The translations under genes and the position numbers were made by a program. Below, piece by piece: positions 1 through 8,927 of a DNA stretch of 64,000 bases; within the stretch, counting starts at the first letter, position 1; every line of letters starts with the position of its first letter. Source of the DNA: Rhizobium sp. 18055 (GTDB lineage: Bacteria > Pseudomonadota > Alphaproteobacteria > Rhizobiales > Rhizobiaceae); assembly GCF_902706285.1 (NCBI RefSeq), contig NZ_CACSKD010000015.1:62001-126000 (forward strand), given 5' to 3'. A model generated the notes under the pieces. It was not told the origin of the DNA and made no database searches. It saw only the letters and a list, made by a program, of their open reading frames with translations.

Positions 1-322
1 TCGCGATCATTCGGCTCGAATAGCGCACCGGATATCGCCCTGTTCTGTGCAACATGAATATCGTCAAATTGACGCTGGTCGCACTGACCAGAATGAACAG
101 GCATACCATCACAAGGAGATTGTCGACGATCGGCCAGTTCAGGAACACAACCAGACCCGAGAGCGAGAAGGTCGCCGCCGCTGGCAGAGGGCTGATCTTG
201 ATGTAGTTCTCAAGTTGACGTTCACGGCAGATCGCCACAAGCGGCTTTGCCTCCTCCCCTTCTCCAAGACTGGCGCTCAGCTCGGCGGAGGAGAATTTGT
301 TCGCAGGATCTTTGATATGCAT
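1..322 (-). CDS. Partial membrane protein (N-terminal part only)
   Basis: This reading frame starts at an ATG at 322 on the minus strand and stays open to the window edge, giving at least 107 residues, so the C-terminal part lies outside. After a charged N-terminus it has two closely spaced hydrophobic stretches (roughly residues 50-62 and 65-85), which look like two membrane segments. An in-frame TGA lies just upstream of the ATG, so the start is well bounded, but the ribosome binding site (a GGA about 9 bases upstream) is weak. No family was recognised. A two-helix N-terminus followed by missing sequence would suit a membrane sensor kinase or a small transporter, but nothing visible decides this. 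Confidence 0.45.
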   Translation of the reverse strand, partial: MHIKDPANKFSSAELSASLGEGEEAKPLVAICRERQLENYIKISPLPAAATFSLSGLVVFLNWPIVDNLLVMVCLFILVSATSVNLTIFMLHRTGRYPVRYSSRMIA

Positions 323-532
323 TCGAGAATTTCCAAGGGTTCAGGACCGGCGGATGGCCGTTTGAGGGAGCCTGACGACCTTCAGGCGAGGAAATGAAGT
401 CATCAGACTCTATCGTACTGGTTTCCGATATATGCGAAATCTCTTGCAAAAGTGCTCTCGCAAATGGTTAGTCAAAACTAAAATCGTATAGTCGAACTGT
501 ATACTCAGATCCTTGTCGCATCAGGAGATAAT

Positions 533-546
533 TTGACAAAAATCAA
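533..546. promoter_or_regulatory. FixK/FNR-type box TTGACAAAAATCAA without a clear target
   Basis: The 14-base site matches TTGA-N6-TCAA exactly. It is AT-rich, so a chance match is more likely here than elsewhere. The nearest minus-strand start is 211 bases away. On the plus strand only the doubtful 62-codon frame at 590 follows. Confidence 0.35.
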
Positions 547-991
547 AAAGAATACGCGGAACAATGCAGAATATTTTCTAAATTAAAACATGGCTATATT
601 TACATTCCTCCACCCCGTGGATAACTACATAACGATGTTCATAGGATATTCAGCCAGTCGCTCTCCCGATCTCGCACATGATGTCGCCGAGATGGCCGGC
701 ACCGCAAGCTACACGCGGTTCCAGCGCCTCTGCCTCCAATGGTGGTCAAGGGCAATCCCGACAGCGTGCTTGTGTTGACTTTGCCAGGCTGCAAATCATG
801 GTCGGGTGTCTCGAGAGATAACCATTGCGGTCGGCGAGAAAGCTTTGGAACGGGAAGGTCCTTGAAACGGTGATCGTCGCTATATGACGCTCCTCTCCGG
901 GCCGTAATTCCGGTGATTGGCGGCGATCTCTGCCAGCCCGCTCTCCTCTTTGCTGTCGGGGTCCGTCGTTCGTTGCAGCGGTAGAAGGACG

Positions 992-1005
992 TTGACCGGC
1001 GTCAA
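992..1005. promoter_or_regulatory. FixK/FNR-type box TTGACCGGCGTCAA
   Basis: The arms TTGAC and GTCAA form a perfect palindrome. The centre lies about 59 bases before the ATG of the CBS-BON gene, a spacing that recurs at other candidate FixK sites in this window (56-65 bases). FixK and FNR bind TTGA-N6-TCAA, so oxygen-responsive activation of the CBS-BON gene is the likely meaning. Confidence 0.6.
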
Positions 1006-1057
1006 GGACAGTTCTGGCGAGCGGACTTACTCTCGACATAAAAAGAGAGGTCAGACC

Positions 1058-1759
1058 ATGCTAACAGTGCGAACCATTATGAGTTCAGACCCGATTGCAG
1101 TCGGGCCAAGTGCAAAAATCTGGGAAGCGGCCAACGTTATGTTGGATTGCGGGTTCAGCGGGTTGCCGGTGGTCGATGATCACGAACACGTGGTCGGAGT
1201 GATCAGCGAAAGCGATTTCCTGCGGCGCGGTGAATTAAGGACGGAAACTGCGCAAGCGTTCTGGCGTACTCTGTTTTCGTCACGCGGTGCTTTGGCCGAG
1301 GATTACGCAAAAGCTTTTGGCAAAGAGGTTGGCGAGGTCATGACCTCGCCGGCGGTAGTCGTAGAGCCAGGAATGACGGTGAAGGCTGCGGCTTCCCTGA
1401 TGGCCGATAGCGGCATAAAGCGCTTGCCCGTCGTCGAGAATGACAGGATTGTCGGCATCGTCACGCGCTCCGACATCATGCGCACCTTGATCAAGCAGAT
1501 GGCTGCAACGGCGATGAACAGGATCGACGCGGACATTAAAGGCGGACTTGAGGCTGAACTCGCCAGACAACGCTGGGGCGACACTATCACCGTGAGTGTC
1601 GATGCTACTGTTGTCACGCTGGAAGGCAGAGTATTGGATGCACGGGAAAAAAATGCTGCGCGGGTCGCGGCCGAGAATACCATTGGCGTCACAAAGGTTA
1701 TGGATCGGATTCTCATAGTCGGATTCCCGGAAATGCCGGTCTCGCCACCGGGATTTTGA
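1058..1759 (+). CDS. CBS domain pair plus BON domain protein
   Basis: The 233-residue protein has two CBS modules (about residues 5-60 and 95-150) followed by a BON domain (about 160-225). CBS pairs usually bind adenine nucleotides and signal energy state. BON domains are often linked to membranes or osmotic protection. The start at 1058 is preceded by GAGAGG at a 7-base spacing; the frame is open further upstream but without a binding site. A perfect FixK-type palindrome lies about 59 bases before the start, so expression at low oxygen is expected. A related protein is encoded at 38115-38753. Its exact ligand is unknown. Confidence 0.85.
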   Translation: MLTVRTIMSSDPIAVGPSAKIWEAANVMLDCGFSGLPVVDDHEHVVGVISESDFLRRGELRTETAQAFWRTLFSSRGALAEDYAKAFGKEVGEVMTSPAVVVEPGMTVKAAASLMADSGIKRLPVVENDRIVGIVTRSDIMRTLIKQMAATAMNRIDADIKGGLEAELARQRWGDTITVSVDATVVTLEGRVLDAREKNAARVAAENTIGVTKVMDRILIVGFPEMPVSPPGF

Positions 1760-2002
1760 TCTGATCGGCACCGGGACAGCAGATCGCGAATAGACAACCA
1801 TAAAAAGATATCTGGGAACCGAGCAAATGCAGTTGTCGGCTGCTATCGGTCCGAGTCCCGGAGCTACCCACCCCCTGCATGATGGGCGGGCGGCGACCGA
1901 CCTGAACACGTCGCGATGTGCCTTTTATCCTGCCACGCGGCGTTCCGTCTGACGGCTGTCGCTACGACCCCGCACACGCAGAGGCTGATATCAACGGCAA
2001 TG

Positions 2003-2016
2003 TTGATCTGCGTCAC
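2003..2016. promoter_or_regulatory. Near-match FixK/FNR box TTGATCTGCGTCAC
   Basis: One of the eight key bases differs from TTGA-N6-TCAA (the last is C). The centre is about 56 bases before the DUF1488 start, the same spacing as the stronger sites here, which raises its credibility. Confidence 0.4.
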
Positions 2017-2065
2017 TGCGGATATCTTCCAAGCCACTATTCTATGGGAAACAGAGGAGGATGCC

Positions 2066-2350
2066 ATGCCGCTGAAACTGAAATCTGGATTCTTGATGTC
2101 GTCGGGAGACGAGGGCCGGCTGGTAATGGATTCGGGCATCGGAGACCAGATCGTGATCATTACGCGCGATGCGCTTGAGGTCGTTGCCGAGCCGGCGCGC
2201 GTCGATGAGTTCAGGCTGCAGGAATACATCGAGGTCTTCAGCCGGATCGCCAGTGCAAAGTTCGATCAGAACGTGCTCAATGCCAGTGGGCACGTCTGCG
2301 TGACGTCGGAGGATGTCCGAATCTGGCATGCTGCCTTCCACCCGATCTGA
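2066..2350 (+). CDS. DUF1488 family protein
   Basis: The 94-residue protein matches the DUF1488 pattern common in rhizobia. A central strand leads into a (V/I)ITRDALE-like motif (about residues 30-40), followed by a helix with the IEVFSRIASAKF segment and a closing V-x-V-T-x-x-D motif. Molecular function is unknown for the family. The ATG at 2066 was chosen because a strong GAGGAGG (2054-2060) precedes it; the longer frame upstream has no such site. A near-match FixK box lies about 56 bases upstream, and the neighbouring CBS-BON gene has a perfect one, so both may respond to low oxygen. Confidence 0.75.
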   Translation: MPLKLKSGFLMSSGDEGRLVMDSGIGDQIVIITRDALEVVAEPARVDEFRLQEYIEVFSRIASAKFDQNVLNASGHVCVTSEDVRIWHAAFHPI

Positions 2351-2512
2351 GCGGCGTCATTCGCGCGAGATGCAAGGCATGCTGGGCTGGGCCGCTTCGC
2401 GGCTCAATCGGACATCGCGCGTGCATTTGTTCCATTGCGAGGATCCGAGCCTTGATCTATCATGAGTCGCAAGAGCGGCCTTGGCTTCAAGATGTGGTCG
2501 CTTTTCAGCTCA

Positions 2513-3829
2513 CTAAACTGTCTGAACCGAGGGGAATTCCAGGCGGAAACCGCGCATTGCGCCTTGCGTCAACGTTTCTGGGACGCGCGCGATTTCGGCA
2601 TAGGCTTGCCAATTCTTGGCAGCGACGATGACATCCTCCAAGATGGAGTTGATGCGGCTTTTCTTGAGATCGGCAAATTGTCCGAAGGCGACCAGATCCG
2701 CTTTCCCGAAACCGGTCGTCTTGCCGTTGAGTGACATCTGGTGCTGGCTCGTCCATTCCCCTTCAGGATTATAGGCATAGGCAACGTCAAAGGCTGGTGA
2801 GAGCGACCAGCGCCCGGAGCGATCCATCAGAAAGGCGATATTCTTCACGTGGTCATCCTGGTTGCGGATCACGATATTGAGAAAGGCTCGTCGGACCTGC
2901 TGTTCGAGCGCCGATTGGTCGAAACCTAGCAGCCTCATGGTTTCTATCGCCTGTTCATAAGAATAGGCGCGCGGGATATTGAAGTCGAAATGACGCATCG
3001 CGCCGAGCGACAACATGTGAAGCTTGTCGCCGCGGCCGGTTCGATCAAATCTTTTGGTCATGAAATGGGCTCGACCGCCTTCCTCATGTAGCCGGCACGG
3101 CGCCATTGTCACGCCAGCGTCCTGCGCCAGCAGATAGCAGGCATATTCGAGCCGGCCGAAGCCGTTGGGATCTGCCAGTTCCTTGTCGGAATTTCCGGCA
3201 ACACCGTCAAACTTCATCAGCCAATGTTCAAACCCCGATCCGGGCATCGTCTGGCCGGAGCGAAATTCTCCCGTTTGCGGATTCCAGGCAAGCACCGCTT
3301 TTGCGCGCGCACCGCCGGCGGATGTGCCAATGCGCAAGATTTCGCGCAGCGCCTCGGCATCGTCCTCTCCAGCCAGGACCCCCGACAACTTCAATCGATC
3401 GCTGACGACCGCCGAAGCGAGATCGACCATTGCGGCGATGTCGAGTTGGGCGCCAGCCGGACCAAGACCTGCGGCGGATGGTTCAAATTCCAACGCCCCC
3501 ATGCCGCGGCTTCCAGTGTAGCAGAGCCTTTCGACCGGGTTCATACTGTCGGCGGGCCGCCCCTGCTGCGCCAGCCAGCGGTTGATCAGCAAGTTGCCGA
3601 ACTTGTCAGGCAGACTGTCGGACAACAGGCCTGGCAAGCCCTTGAAAGTTCGCCAGGCAAGCTCGGGAAAGTCGAAAACACCTGACCTTAACGGCATCGC
3701 AAGTGGAGCAACCTCGATACCGGATCGGAGGAAGTTGCGCGCATATTCGAACACGCCGAGACTGCGTGTTTCGTCCCAGACGACGGCACCGATGTTGCTG
3801 CCCCATAATTTGACTTGAGCACGTTTCAT
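2513..3829 (-). CDS. hipA: HipA-family serine/threonine kinase toxin
   Basis: The 438-residue protein is a HipA kinase, the toxin of a type II toxin-antitoxin pair. HipA proteins phosphorylate cytoplasmic targets such as glutamyl-tRNA synthetase and slow growth. Visible motifs are a P-loop-like GTSAGGARAK (about 168-177), the catalytic loop DDHVKN with Asp325, and Asp348 in the SPAFD motif. The spacing of 23 residues between these aspartates equals that of the E. coli catalytic pair, so the kinase looks intact. It starts with an ATGA overlap with the antitoxin gene, which implies translational coupling. The target in this organism is unknown. Confidence 0.92.
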   Translation of the reverse strand: MKRAQVKLWGSNIGAVVWDETRSLGVFEYARNFLRSGIEVAPLAMPLRSGVFDFPELAWRTFKGLPGLLSDSLPDKFGNLLINRWLAQQGRPADSMNPVERLCYTGSRGMGALEFEPSAAGLGPAGAQLDIAAMVDLASAVVSDRLKLSGVLAGEDDAEALREILRIGTSAGGARAKAVLAWNPQTGEFRSGQTMPGSGFEHWLMKFDGVAGNSDKELADPNGFGRLEYACYLLAQDAGVTMAPCRLHEEGGRAHFMTKRFDRTGRGDKLHMLSLGAMRHFDFNIPRAYSYEQAIETMRLLGFDQSALEQQVRRAFLNIVIRNQDDHVKNIAFLMDRSGRWSLSPAFDVAYAYNPEGEWTSQHQMSLNGKTTGFGKADLVAFGQFADLKKSRINSILEDVIVAAKNWQAYAEIARVPETLTQGAMRGFRLEFPSVQTV

Positions 3830-4200
3830 CGTTCCTGGCCTCGGAAGGTGTCGTCACCCCAGGACCAAGGCTCGTCAGCCTCCCCTTCCTCTTCCGTACT
3901 GCGCACTCTCTGGCGCGGTTTTCCCTCCGCCGATCTCGCGTCAAGCGGACTCAAGCTTGCATCGGGAACGACATTGAAGATGCGCTCCTCCAGACCGTAG
4001 GCGCGCAGAACGCGCACCAAGGTATCGAGCGTCGCACCTTTGCCGCTTTCGAGCTTGCTTACGGTCATGCGCGAGAGGCCCGCAAGCTTTGCGACATCTT
4101 CCTGCTTCAGGTTGCGGGAGATCCGGTACTGCTCCAGCCGCATCCCCAAAGTATCCAGAACGACCTTAAGCGGCTTGCTTTGGACATGGTCACTATGCAT
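3826..4200 (-). CDS. hipB: HipB-type XRE antitoxin and repressor
   Basis: The protein (124 residues from the ATG at 4200) carries an XRE helix-turn-helix: a KQEDVAKLAGLS helix, then MTVSKLESGKG, about residues 30-60. HipB proteins bind HipA and repress their own promoter. The frame is open to an ATG at 4233, but that codon abuts an operator-like repeat and has no binding site. The ATG at 4200 has AAGGA about 10 bases upstream and is preferred. The C-terminal 45 residues are acidic and low-complexity, probably the HipA-contacting or protease-sensitive tail. The stop overlaps the hipA start by four bases. Confidence 0.88.
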   Translation of the reverse strand: MHSDHVQSKPLKVVLDTLGMRLEQYRISRNLKQEDVAKLAGLSRMTVSKLESGKGATLDTLVRVLRAYGLEERIFNVVPDASLSPLDARSAEGKPRQRVRSTEEEGEADEPWSWGDDTFRGQER

Positions 4201-4233
4201 ATAAATATTATCCTTAAGCCCTCTGTGCGCCAT

Positions 4234-4332
4234 AAGGATCGCATTTCATATCTTAAAGTCCAGATATTTATTATGATTACAATTATTATCTTTAAATCGC
4301 ATTTGCGCCATAATGATCAAATCAACGATCTT
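4234..4332. promoter_or_regulatory. Three operator-like repeats upstream of hipBA
   Basis: Three 21-base sites lie at 4234-4254, 4272-4292 and 4312-4332. On the plus strand each reads (A/T)A(G/T)GAT, ten variable bases, then ATCTT, and each is followed by a run of T and A. The sites repeat at 38 and 40 bases. Sites 1 and 3 sit inside a longer direct repeat that starts with TGCGCCATAA (4226 and 4304). E. coli HipB also binds several roughly 21-base partly symmetric sites, so these are the likely HipB operators. Confidence 0.6.
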
Positions 4333-4458
4333 AAAAATGCGAAATTGCGGCGCAACGGTTTAGAAACCTTTCGGTCCTAAAATTGGGGCAGGACGCCGCC
4401 TTGTCGAGCGATTCAGCGGAAATGGAAAAGGGATGACGATAAAAAGCTGCGCAGTTCC

Positions 4459-5655
4459 ATGACCGGAGCGACGTTTCTGCTCATGGTGAACTTTTCGATT
4501 GGCGTTGCGTTTGCAATTGCATTTCAGTCGATGAGCGGTCGTTCCTCGAAAGACCTGGCCCATTGGTGCTCCGCAGGCTTCCTGTGCGCATCGGTGACCG
4601 TAACGGTGGAGGGATTCGCATGGCTCATTCCCTGGGACCGGGCCACGACGTTCCTGTCATTTGCATTCTTCCAGTCAGCCTTGACCACGATTACCATCGG
4701 CACGGTTCGTCACTACCAACAGCGCGCCCGTGCCGAAATGCTCGTCCTGCCGCTCATCCTGTTTGTCGCGCTGCAGCCCCTTGTTCTTTATGACCTGCCT
4801 CGCGACTCCCTCCTGCACGCTATCGGTTATCAGGCACCTTCGGTCATCATGACCGCATTGGCAGCAGCAGCGATATGGTCGAGACGACGTCGTCGGACCG
4901 CCGACCTCTTGCTCGCAACGATCCTTGGGCTGTCGAGCACGCAATTTGCGATGAAAGCCGCCTTGGCCTACCAGATCAGCACGGGCGCGGGCGTGCGCTC
5001 CTATATCGTCAGCACCTATGCCTACTACTCCCAGACGGCAGGCGCCATCCTGTCGCTCCTGCTGGGACTGACGATATTCGGGGTCATCGTGACGGAATTG
5101 ATGGCAGACGCTTGCATCGACGCGCAGCAGGATTCGCTGTCGGACACCCTCAATCGCAAGGGCTTTCTGAGCCAGGGACGTACAATACTCGCTTGCGCAC
5201 TGCCTGGCATCCCGCAGTGTGTGATCATGGCGGATCTGGATCACTTCAAGTCGATCAACGATCGTTTTGGGCATGCTGCCGGCGATGAAGTGATCGCGAC
5301 CTTCGGATCGTTGTCGAGACAGTTATGCGGGGAAAAGGGCATTTGCGGCCGTATCGGCGGCGAAGAATTTGCCATGCTGTTGAGCCCTTGCGACGAACTC
5401 CAGGCGATATTGCTGGTCAAGACGCTACGCTCGGCCCTCACCCAACAAAGCTATCGTCTCGTCCCGGAAGCAACATCGATCAGCGCCAGCTTCGGAATCG
5501 CTCAGACAAGGCATAGCGAAACGCTCGAGGACACGATGCGACGCGCGGACCTTGCGCTTTACGAGGCCAAGATAAACGGGCGCGACTGTTACAAACTTGC
5601 TCCGGCGGCTGGAGCGGGAAAAGACGACCAAACCGCCATCGCAAACATCGCCTAG
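4459..5655 (+). CDS. Membrane-bound diguanylate cyclase (GGEEF), no I-site
   Basis: The 398-residue protein has about six hydrophobic segments in residues 1-215, then a GGDEF domain to about residue 380. The signature is GGEEF, so c-di-GMP synthesis from two GTP is expected. The inhibitory RxxD motif normally five residues before the signature is replaced by GEKG, so product inhibition is probably absent. The membrane part has no named sensory family that I recognise. The ATG at 4459 is the first in frame; no strong ribosome binding site is visible. Its stop overlaps the convergent LysR stop (shared bases 5652-5655). Confidence 0.85.
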   Translation: MTGATFLLMVNFSIGVAFAIAFQSMSGRSSKDLAHWCSAGFLCASVTVTVEGFAWLIPWDRATTFLSFAFFQSALTTITIGTVRHYQQRARAEMLVLPLILFVALQPLVLYDLPRDSLLHAIGYQAPSVIMTALAAAAIWSRRRRRTADLLLATILGLSSTQFAMKAALAYQISTGAGVRSYIVSTYAYYSQTAGAILSLLLGLTIFGVIVTELMADACIDAQQDSLSDTLNRKGFLSQGRTILACALPGIPQCVIMADLDHFKSINDRFGHAAGDEVIATFGSLSRQLCGEKGICGRIGGEEFAMLLSPCDELQAILLVKTLRSALTQQSYRLVPEATSISASFGIAQTRHSETLEDTMRRADLALYEAKINGRDCYKLAPAAGAGKDDQTAIANIA

Positions 5656-6620
5656 GCGTCTGACGACATTTTGCCCTGTTCGAAGAGGCGAGCCACGGAA
5701 TCCACCGCTGTTTCCTGGGCAAGCTCGAATATCATTCCACGAAACCAGATCAGTGCCGGATCCGCTTCGGTTCGCCTGTGCCATGCCAGGCAATAGGAAA
5801 AGCGCGGCACCGCCAAAGGCAGTTCGAAACCCACCAGCCCGCGATCACGGGCGTTGCTGACAAGCCTTGAGGGCAGCGAGCTGATCAGGTCGCTGGCAAG
5901 CAAAGAGGCGATGTTGGCCGAGAAGCTGTGGGTCGATACCGTCACATTGCGTGTCCGCCCGATTTCTTCGAGCGCCACGTCGATCTGACTGCGGCCCGGT
6001 TCTTTCATCGAAACGACGATATGCGGATAAGCAAGGTAATCGTCCAATGTGACCTGACCCCGCCGCGCCTTATCCGCCAAGGGATGCGTTTCTCCAACGA
6101 CGCCGATCAGTTGCTCGCGAAACAGCGACCGCGTCTGCCAAGGAGCCGGCGGCACGGCACTTCCCCAGAAGCTACAATCGACCGCACCGGTCTCCATCTC
6201 GCCCAAAGTCGTGCCGCCAAAGGGCATCACCTCGAGAATCGCCTTTGGCGCGCGGTTGCGGAGCATGGGAATGATACGCGGAATAAGGGTAGCGATGGAA
6301 TATTCGCTCGCGGCCAACCGAAATGTCCTGGGATCCTCGAGCGGATTGTAGCTGCCGTCGGCAAAGATCGTATCGGCAGCCCGAAGGATATCTCTAACCG
6401 GTTCCATCATTGCAACCGCTCTCGGCGTCGGCAGCAAACCGTCCCGACCGCGCAAAAAAAGCGGATCTCCGATACGGTCTCTCAGGCGGTTCAAAGCGTG
6501 GCTGACAGCGGGCTGGCTAAGCGCCAGGCGTTCCGCTGCGCGGGTGATCGACCGCGTTTCGGCAACGGCTTCGAAAACAGCCAGCAGACCCAATTCATTC
6601 CTATTATTCATTTTCTGCAT
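5652..6620 (-). CDS. LysR-family transcriptional regulator
   Basis: The 322-residue protein has the LysR layout: an N-terminal winged helix-turn-helix (about residues 10-68, with the AAERLALSQPAVSHALNRLRD signature) and a substrate-binding domain (about 95-300). The N-terminal helix sequence resembles the NodD/LeuO-like branch, but the effector cannot be told from sequence. It is divergent from the small gene at 6703, so the 82 bases between are the likely operator region. LysR proteins usually regulate a divergent neighbour; no metabolic target gene is adjacent. Confidence 0.88.
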   Translation of the reverse strand: MQKMNNRNELGLLAVFEAVAETRSITRAAERLALSQPAVSHALNRLRDRIGDPLFLRGRDGLLPTPRAVAMMEPVRDILRAADTIFADGSYNPLEDPRTFRLAASEYSIATLIPRIIPMLRNRAPKAILEVMPFGGTTLGEMETGAVDCSFWGSAVPPAPWQTRSLFREQLIGVVGETHPLADKARRGQVTLDDYLAYPHIVVSMKEPGRSQIDVALEEIGRTRNVTVSTHSFSANIASLLASDLISSLPSRLVSNARDRGLVGFELPLAVPRFSYCLAWHRRTEADPALIWFRGMIFELAQETAVDSVARLFEQGKMSSDA

Positions 6621-6702
6621 AGGCCCTCGAAAATCATTTCATTTCATCGAGTACATCGAATCGGCAAGATCACCGAAGGGGCATATTCGGGACCATAGCA
6701 GG

Positions 6703-7005
6703 ATGAAACGACACGAAATACCGGAGTTTGTTGCGGCGATCATTGCGGCAGGTAGTAATATTTGTGCAATCGGTTCGGCGCATTACTGCCTGGGGGACGA
6801 CGAAGACGTTTCCGATGAAGTCAGGCGAAACGTCAACGAGGTTATCGAACGCTTTGGCGATCGTAGCCATTTGCTCCTGGACATCGCCCAATATCTGCAA
6901 TTGCGCGGACGCTGCATCGATGTTCCTGACCCTGATTGCTCGATGCTTTTCGCGGGCACGCCCATGTCCAGCAATCATCCCGAACTCATGGCCACAGGCG
7001 AATAG
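6703..7005 (+). CDS. Small conserved hypothetical protein, paralogue of the gene at 17251
   Basis: The 100-residue protein has no recognised family. Its core aligns with the 86-residue protein at 17251-17511: ICAIG-x-x-x-YC, then FG-x-R-x-HLL-x-D, then RG-x-CI(D/E). Both have conserved Cys residues near the first motif and near the C-terminus. Two copies in one window, each beside a transcription regulator gene, suggest a real family. The start at 6703 follows a poor AGCAGG site, so an alternative start is possible. It is divergent from the LysR gene. Confidence 0.6.
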   Translation: MKRHEIPEFVAAIIAAGSNICAIGSAHYCLGDDEDVSDEVRRNVNEVIERFGDRSHLLLDIAQYLQLRGRCIDVPDPDCSMLFAGTPMSSNHPELMATGE

Positions 7006-7052
7006 TCCGAAGATTTTCGCCTGTTTTCCACTCTCAACCCTTTGTCTTGCAG

Positions 7053-8927
7053 CTACGCCGCGCGTGCGACATCGTGTCCCGCCCTGCCGCGGTTGCTTCC
7101 GGCCAGGTCCGCGTCCGACCCCGGTTCACGGCGGGCGGCGCGGCGGTTGAGCTTGAAGCGACCGACAAGCGCAGCAAGAAGATTAGCGCCTTCCGACAAT
7201 GTGAAGCTTATAGCTGTCGTTTCCTGAACCATCGAAGCATTCTGCTGTGTCATCTGGTCAATATCATTTACGGCAGCACTGATCTGCTGCAATCCGACCG
7301 ACTGCTCAGCAGCAGCGGTGGCGATCGCATCGACATTGCTGTCGATCGCAGCCACGAAGCCTTCGATCTGATCCAGCGATGCCCCCGTCTCGCCAACGAG
7401 CCGAACTCCGGCCGACACCGCGACCACTGAGTTCGATATCAGCGACTTGATCTCCTTGGCAGCACGGGCCGACCGTTGCGCAAGTTCGCGAACCTCCTGG
7501 GCGACGACGGCAAACCCCTTGCCGGCTTCGCCAGCGCGGGCGGCCTCGACGCCTGCGTTCAGCGCCAGCAGGTTGGTCTGGAAGGCGATCTCGTCGATGG
7601 CGCCGATGATTTGATTGATTTCCTCCGACGCTGTCTCGATGCGACGCATGGCATCGACTGTTTCACGCACGACGTCTCCCGATGCGACCGCACATTTCTT
7701 CGCGTCGATTACCAGGCGCCGCGTTTCCTGGGTGCGCTCCGACGACGCCTTGACCGTCGCCGTCACCTGCTCGAGGGCAGCAGATGTCTGCTCAAGCGCG
7801 GCCGCCTGCTGTTCCGTGCGCTTCGCCAGATTGTCCGCTGCGGTATGCATCTCCTGGCCATTCGCCTGAAGTGCACCGGTTTGCGCCAGCACCTGCTCCA
7901 GAGTCGCCTGGAAAGTCGCAATGGAGTTGTTGAAATCCAGCCGCAAGCGTTCGAAATCGCCTGGGAAGGGCTCATCCAGCGTCAGGCGAATGTTGCATTC
8001 AGCAAGCCTGGCAAGGCCCGCCCCCAGTTCCGAGACGACGAGATCGAGATTGCCGGCATGAATTGCCTGGAGGCGCTCGGCCTCGGCTCGTTCCTGGTCC
8101 AGAAGAGCGCGTTGCGCATCCGTTTCTGCGAGCCGCAATTGCACCCTGTCATTGACGGAGTCGCGCAGCGCACCGAGTGTTCTCGCCATCTGCCCGACCT
8201 CGTCTCGCCGGTCGACGTCGGGGATTTTACCGGCAAAATCTTCGGCGGCGATACGGTTCATCGCTTCGCGAAGCCGCGCCAGCGGGCGAATTACCGAGCG
8301 AATGATCGTAAATGCACCGGCCAGCATCACGATCGCCCCGACAATCGCGATTATCATGGCGCTGCGTGCCGTCTGCCAGAATTTTGCATCGAGATCATCG
8401 AGGTAGACGCCGTTTCCAACCACCCAGCCCCAAGGTTCGAACAAGGCGACATGCGAGAGCTTGCGAACCGGTTCCTTCACGCCCGGTTTCGGCCAGATAT
8501 AGTCGACGAATCCGGAACGCTTCGCCTTGGCGGTCTTCACGAACTCGACAAAGAGTGCCTTGCCATTCGGATCCTTCATGTCTGTGACGTCCTGGCCGTT
8601 GAGCTCCGGCTTGATCGGATGCATGAGGACGACCTGCTTGAGATCGTTGACCCACAGATACCCACTTTCGCCATATCTGATCTTTCCGAGTTCATCGAGA
8701 GCGCTGCGCTGAGCCTCTGCGCGCGATAATGCGCCGGAAGTCTCCAGGGAATATTTTTGTTCAATGAGCGACAGCGCGACTTCATCGACGGTCAGCAAAA
8801 GAGACCTCCGCTCATCTTCCAGGCCGGACGCCGTGTCGCGCAACGTGAAGATCATCACACCCGCGACCAGGAGGAGCGACAAACCTATAAGCAGATAAAG
8901 GCGGGTAGCGATACCGAAAAGCGACAT
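7053..8927 (-). CDS. Methyl-accepting chemotaxis protein with single Cache domain
   Basis: The 624-residue chemoreceptor has an N-terminal membrane helix (about 8-28). A periplasmic sCache-type sensor follows (about 35-185; motifs GYLWVNDL and GWVVGNGVYLDDLD). Then come a second membrane helix (about 190-212), a HAMP domain (about 212-265) and a signalling domain with the invariant hairpin region IDEIAFQTNLLALNAGVEAARAGEAGKGFAVVA (about 440-475). Cache sensors of this type often bind small carboxylates. No C-terminal CheR-tethering pentapeptide is present. It is transcribed alone, with a 356-base region upstream. Confidence 0.93.
   Translation of the reverse strand: MSLFGIATRLYLLIGLSLLLVAGVMIFTLRDTASGLEDERRSLLLTVDEVALSLIEQKYSLETSGALSRAEAQRSALDELGKIRYGESGYLWVNDLKQVVLMHPIKPELNGQDVTDMKDPNGKALFVEFVKTAKAKRSGFVDYIWPKPGVKEPVRKLSHVALFEPWGWVVGNGVYLDDLDAKFWQTARSAMIIAIVGAIVMLAGAFTIIRSVIRPLARLREAMNRIAAEDFAGKIPDVDRRDEVGQMARTLGALRDSVNDRVQLRLAETDAQRALLDQERAEAERLQAIHAGNLDLVVSELGAGLARLAECNIRLTLDEPFPGDFERLRLDFNNSIATFQATLEQVLAQTGALQANGQEMHTAADNLAKRTEQQAAALEQTSAALEQVTATVKASSERTQETRRLVIDAKKCAVASGDVVRETVDAMRRIETASEEINQIIGAIDEIAFQTNLLALNAGVEAARAGEAGKGFAVVAQEVRELAQRSARAAKEIKSLISNSVVAVSAGVRLVGETGASLDQIEGFVAAIDSNVDAIATAAAEQSVGLQQISAAVNDIDQMTQQNASMVQETTAISFTLSEGANLLAALVGRFKLNRRAARREPGSDADLAGSNRGRAGHDVARAA

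Larger units (their letters stand above)
323..1057. other. Long intergenic stretch with two FixK-type sites
   Basis: About 735 bases separate the first partial gene from the CBS-BON gene. The first 250 bases are AT-rich. No open frame here resembles a protein; the longest (590-778, 62 codons) has no ribosome binding site and no recognisable motif. Two TTGA-N6-TCAA palindromes lie inside (533-546 and 992-1005). The stretch may hold a decayed gene, but I could not identify one. Confidence 0.5.

Noticed and set aside
590..778. 62-codon plus-strand frame after the first FixK-type site
   Set aside because: It has no ribosome binding site, no recognisable motif and an odd composition, so it is not listed as a gene.
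4201..4380. AT-rich stretch upstream of hipB as a CRISPR-like or replication iteron array
   Set aside because: Only three partly symmetric sites directly before an autoregulated toxin-antitoxin pair; a HipB operator explains them better.
7476..8729. 417-codon plus-strand frame opposite the Cache chemoreceptor
   Set aside because: It is antisense to a clear chemoreceptor and shows no domain.
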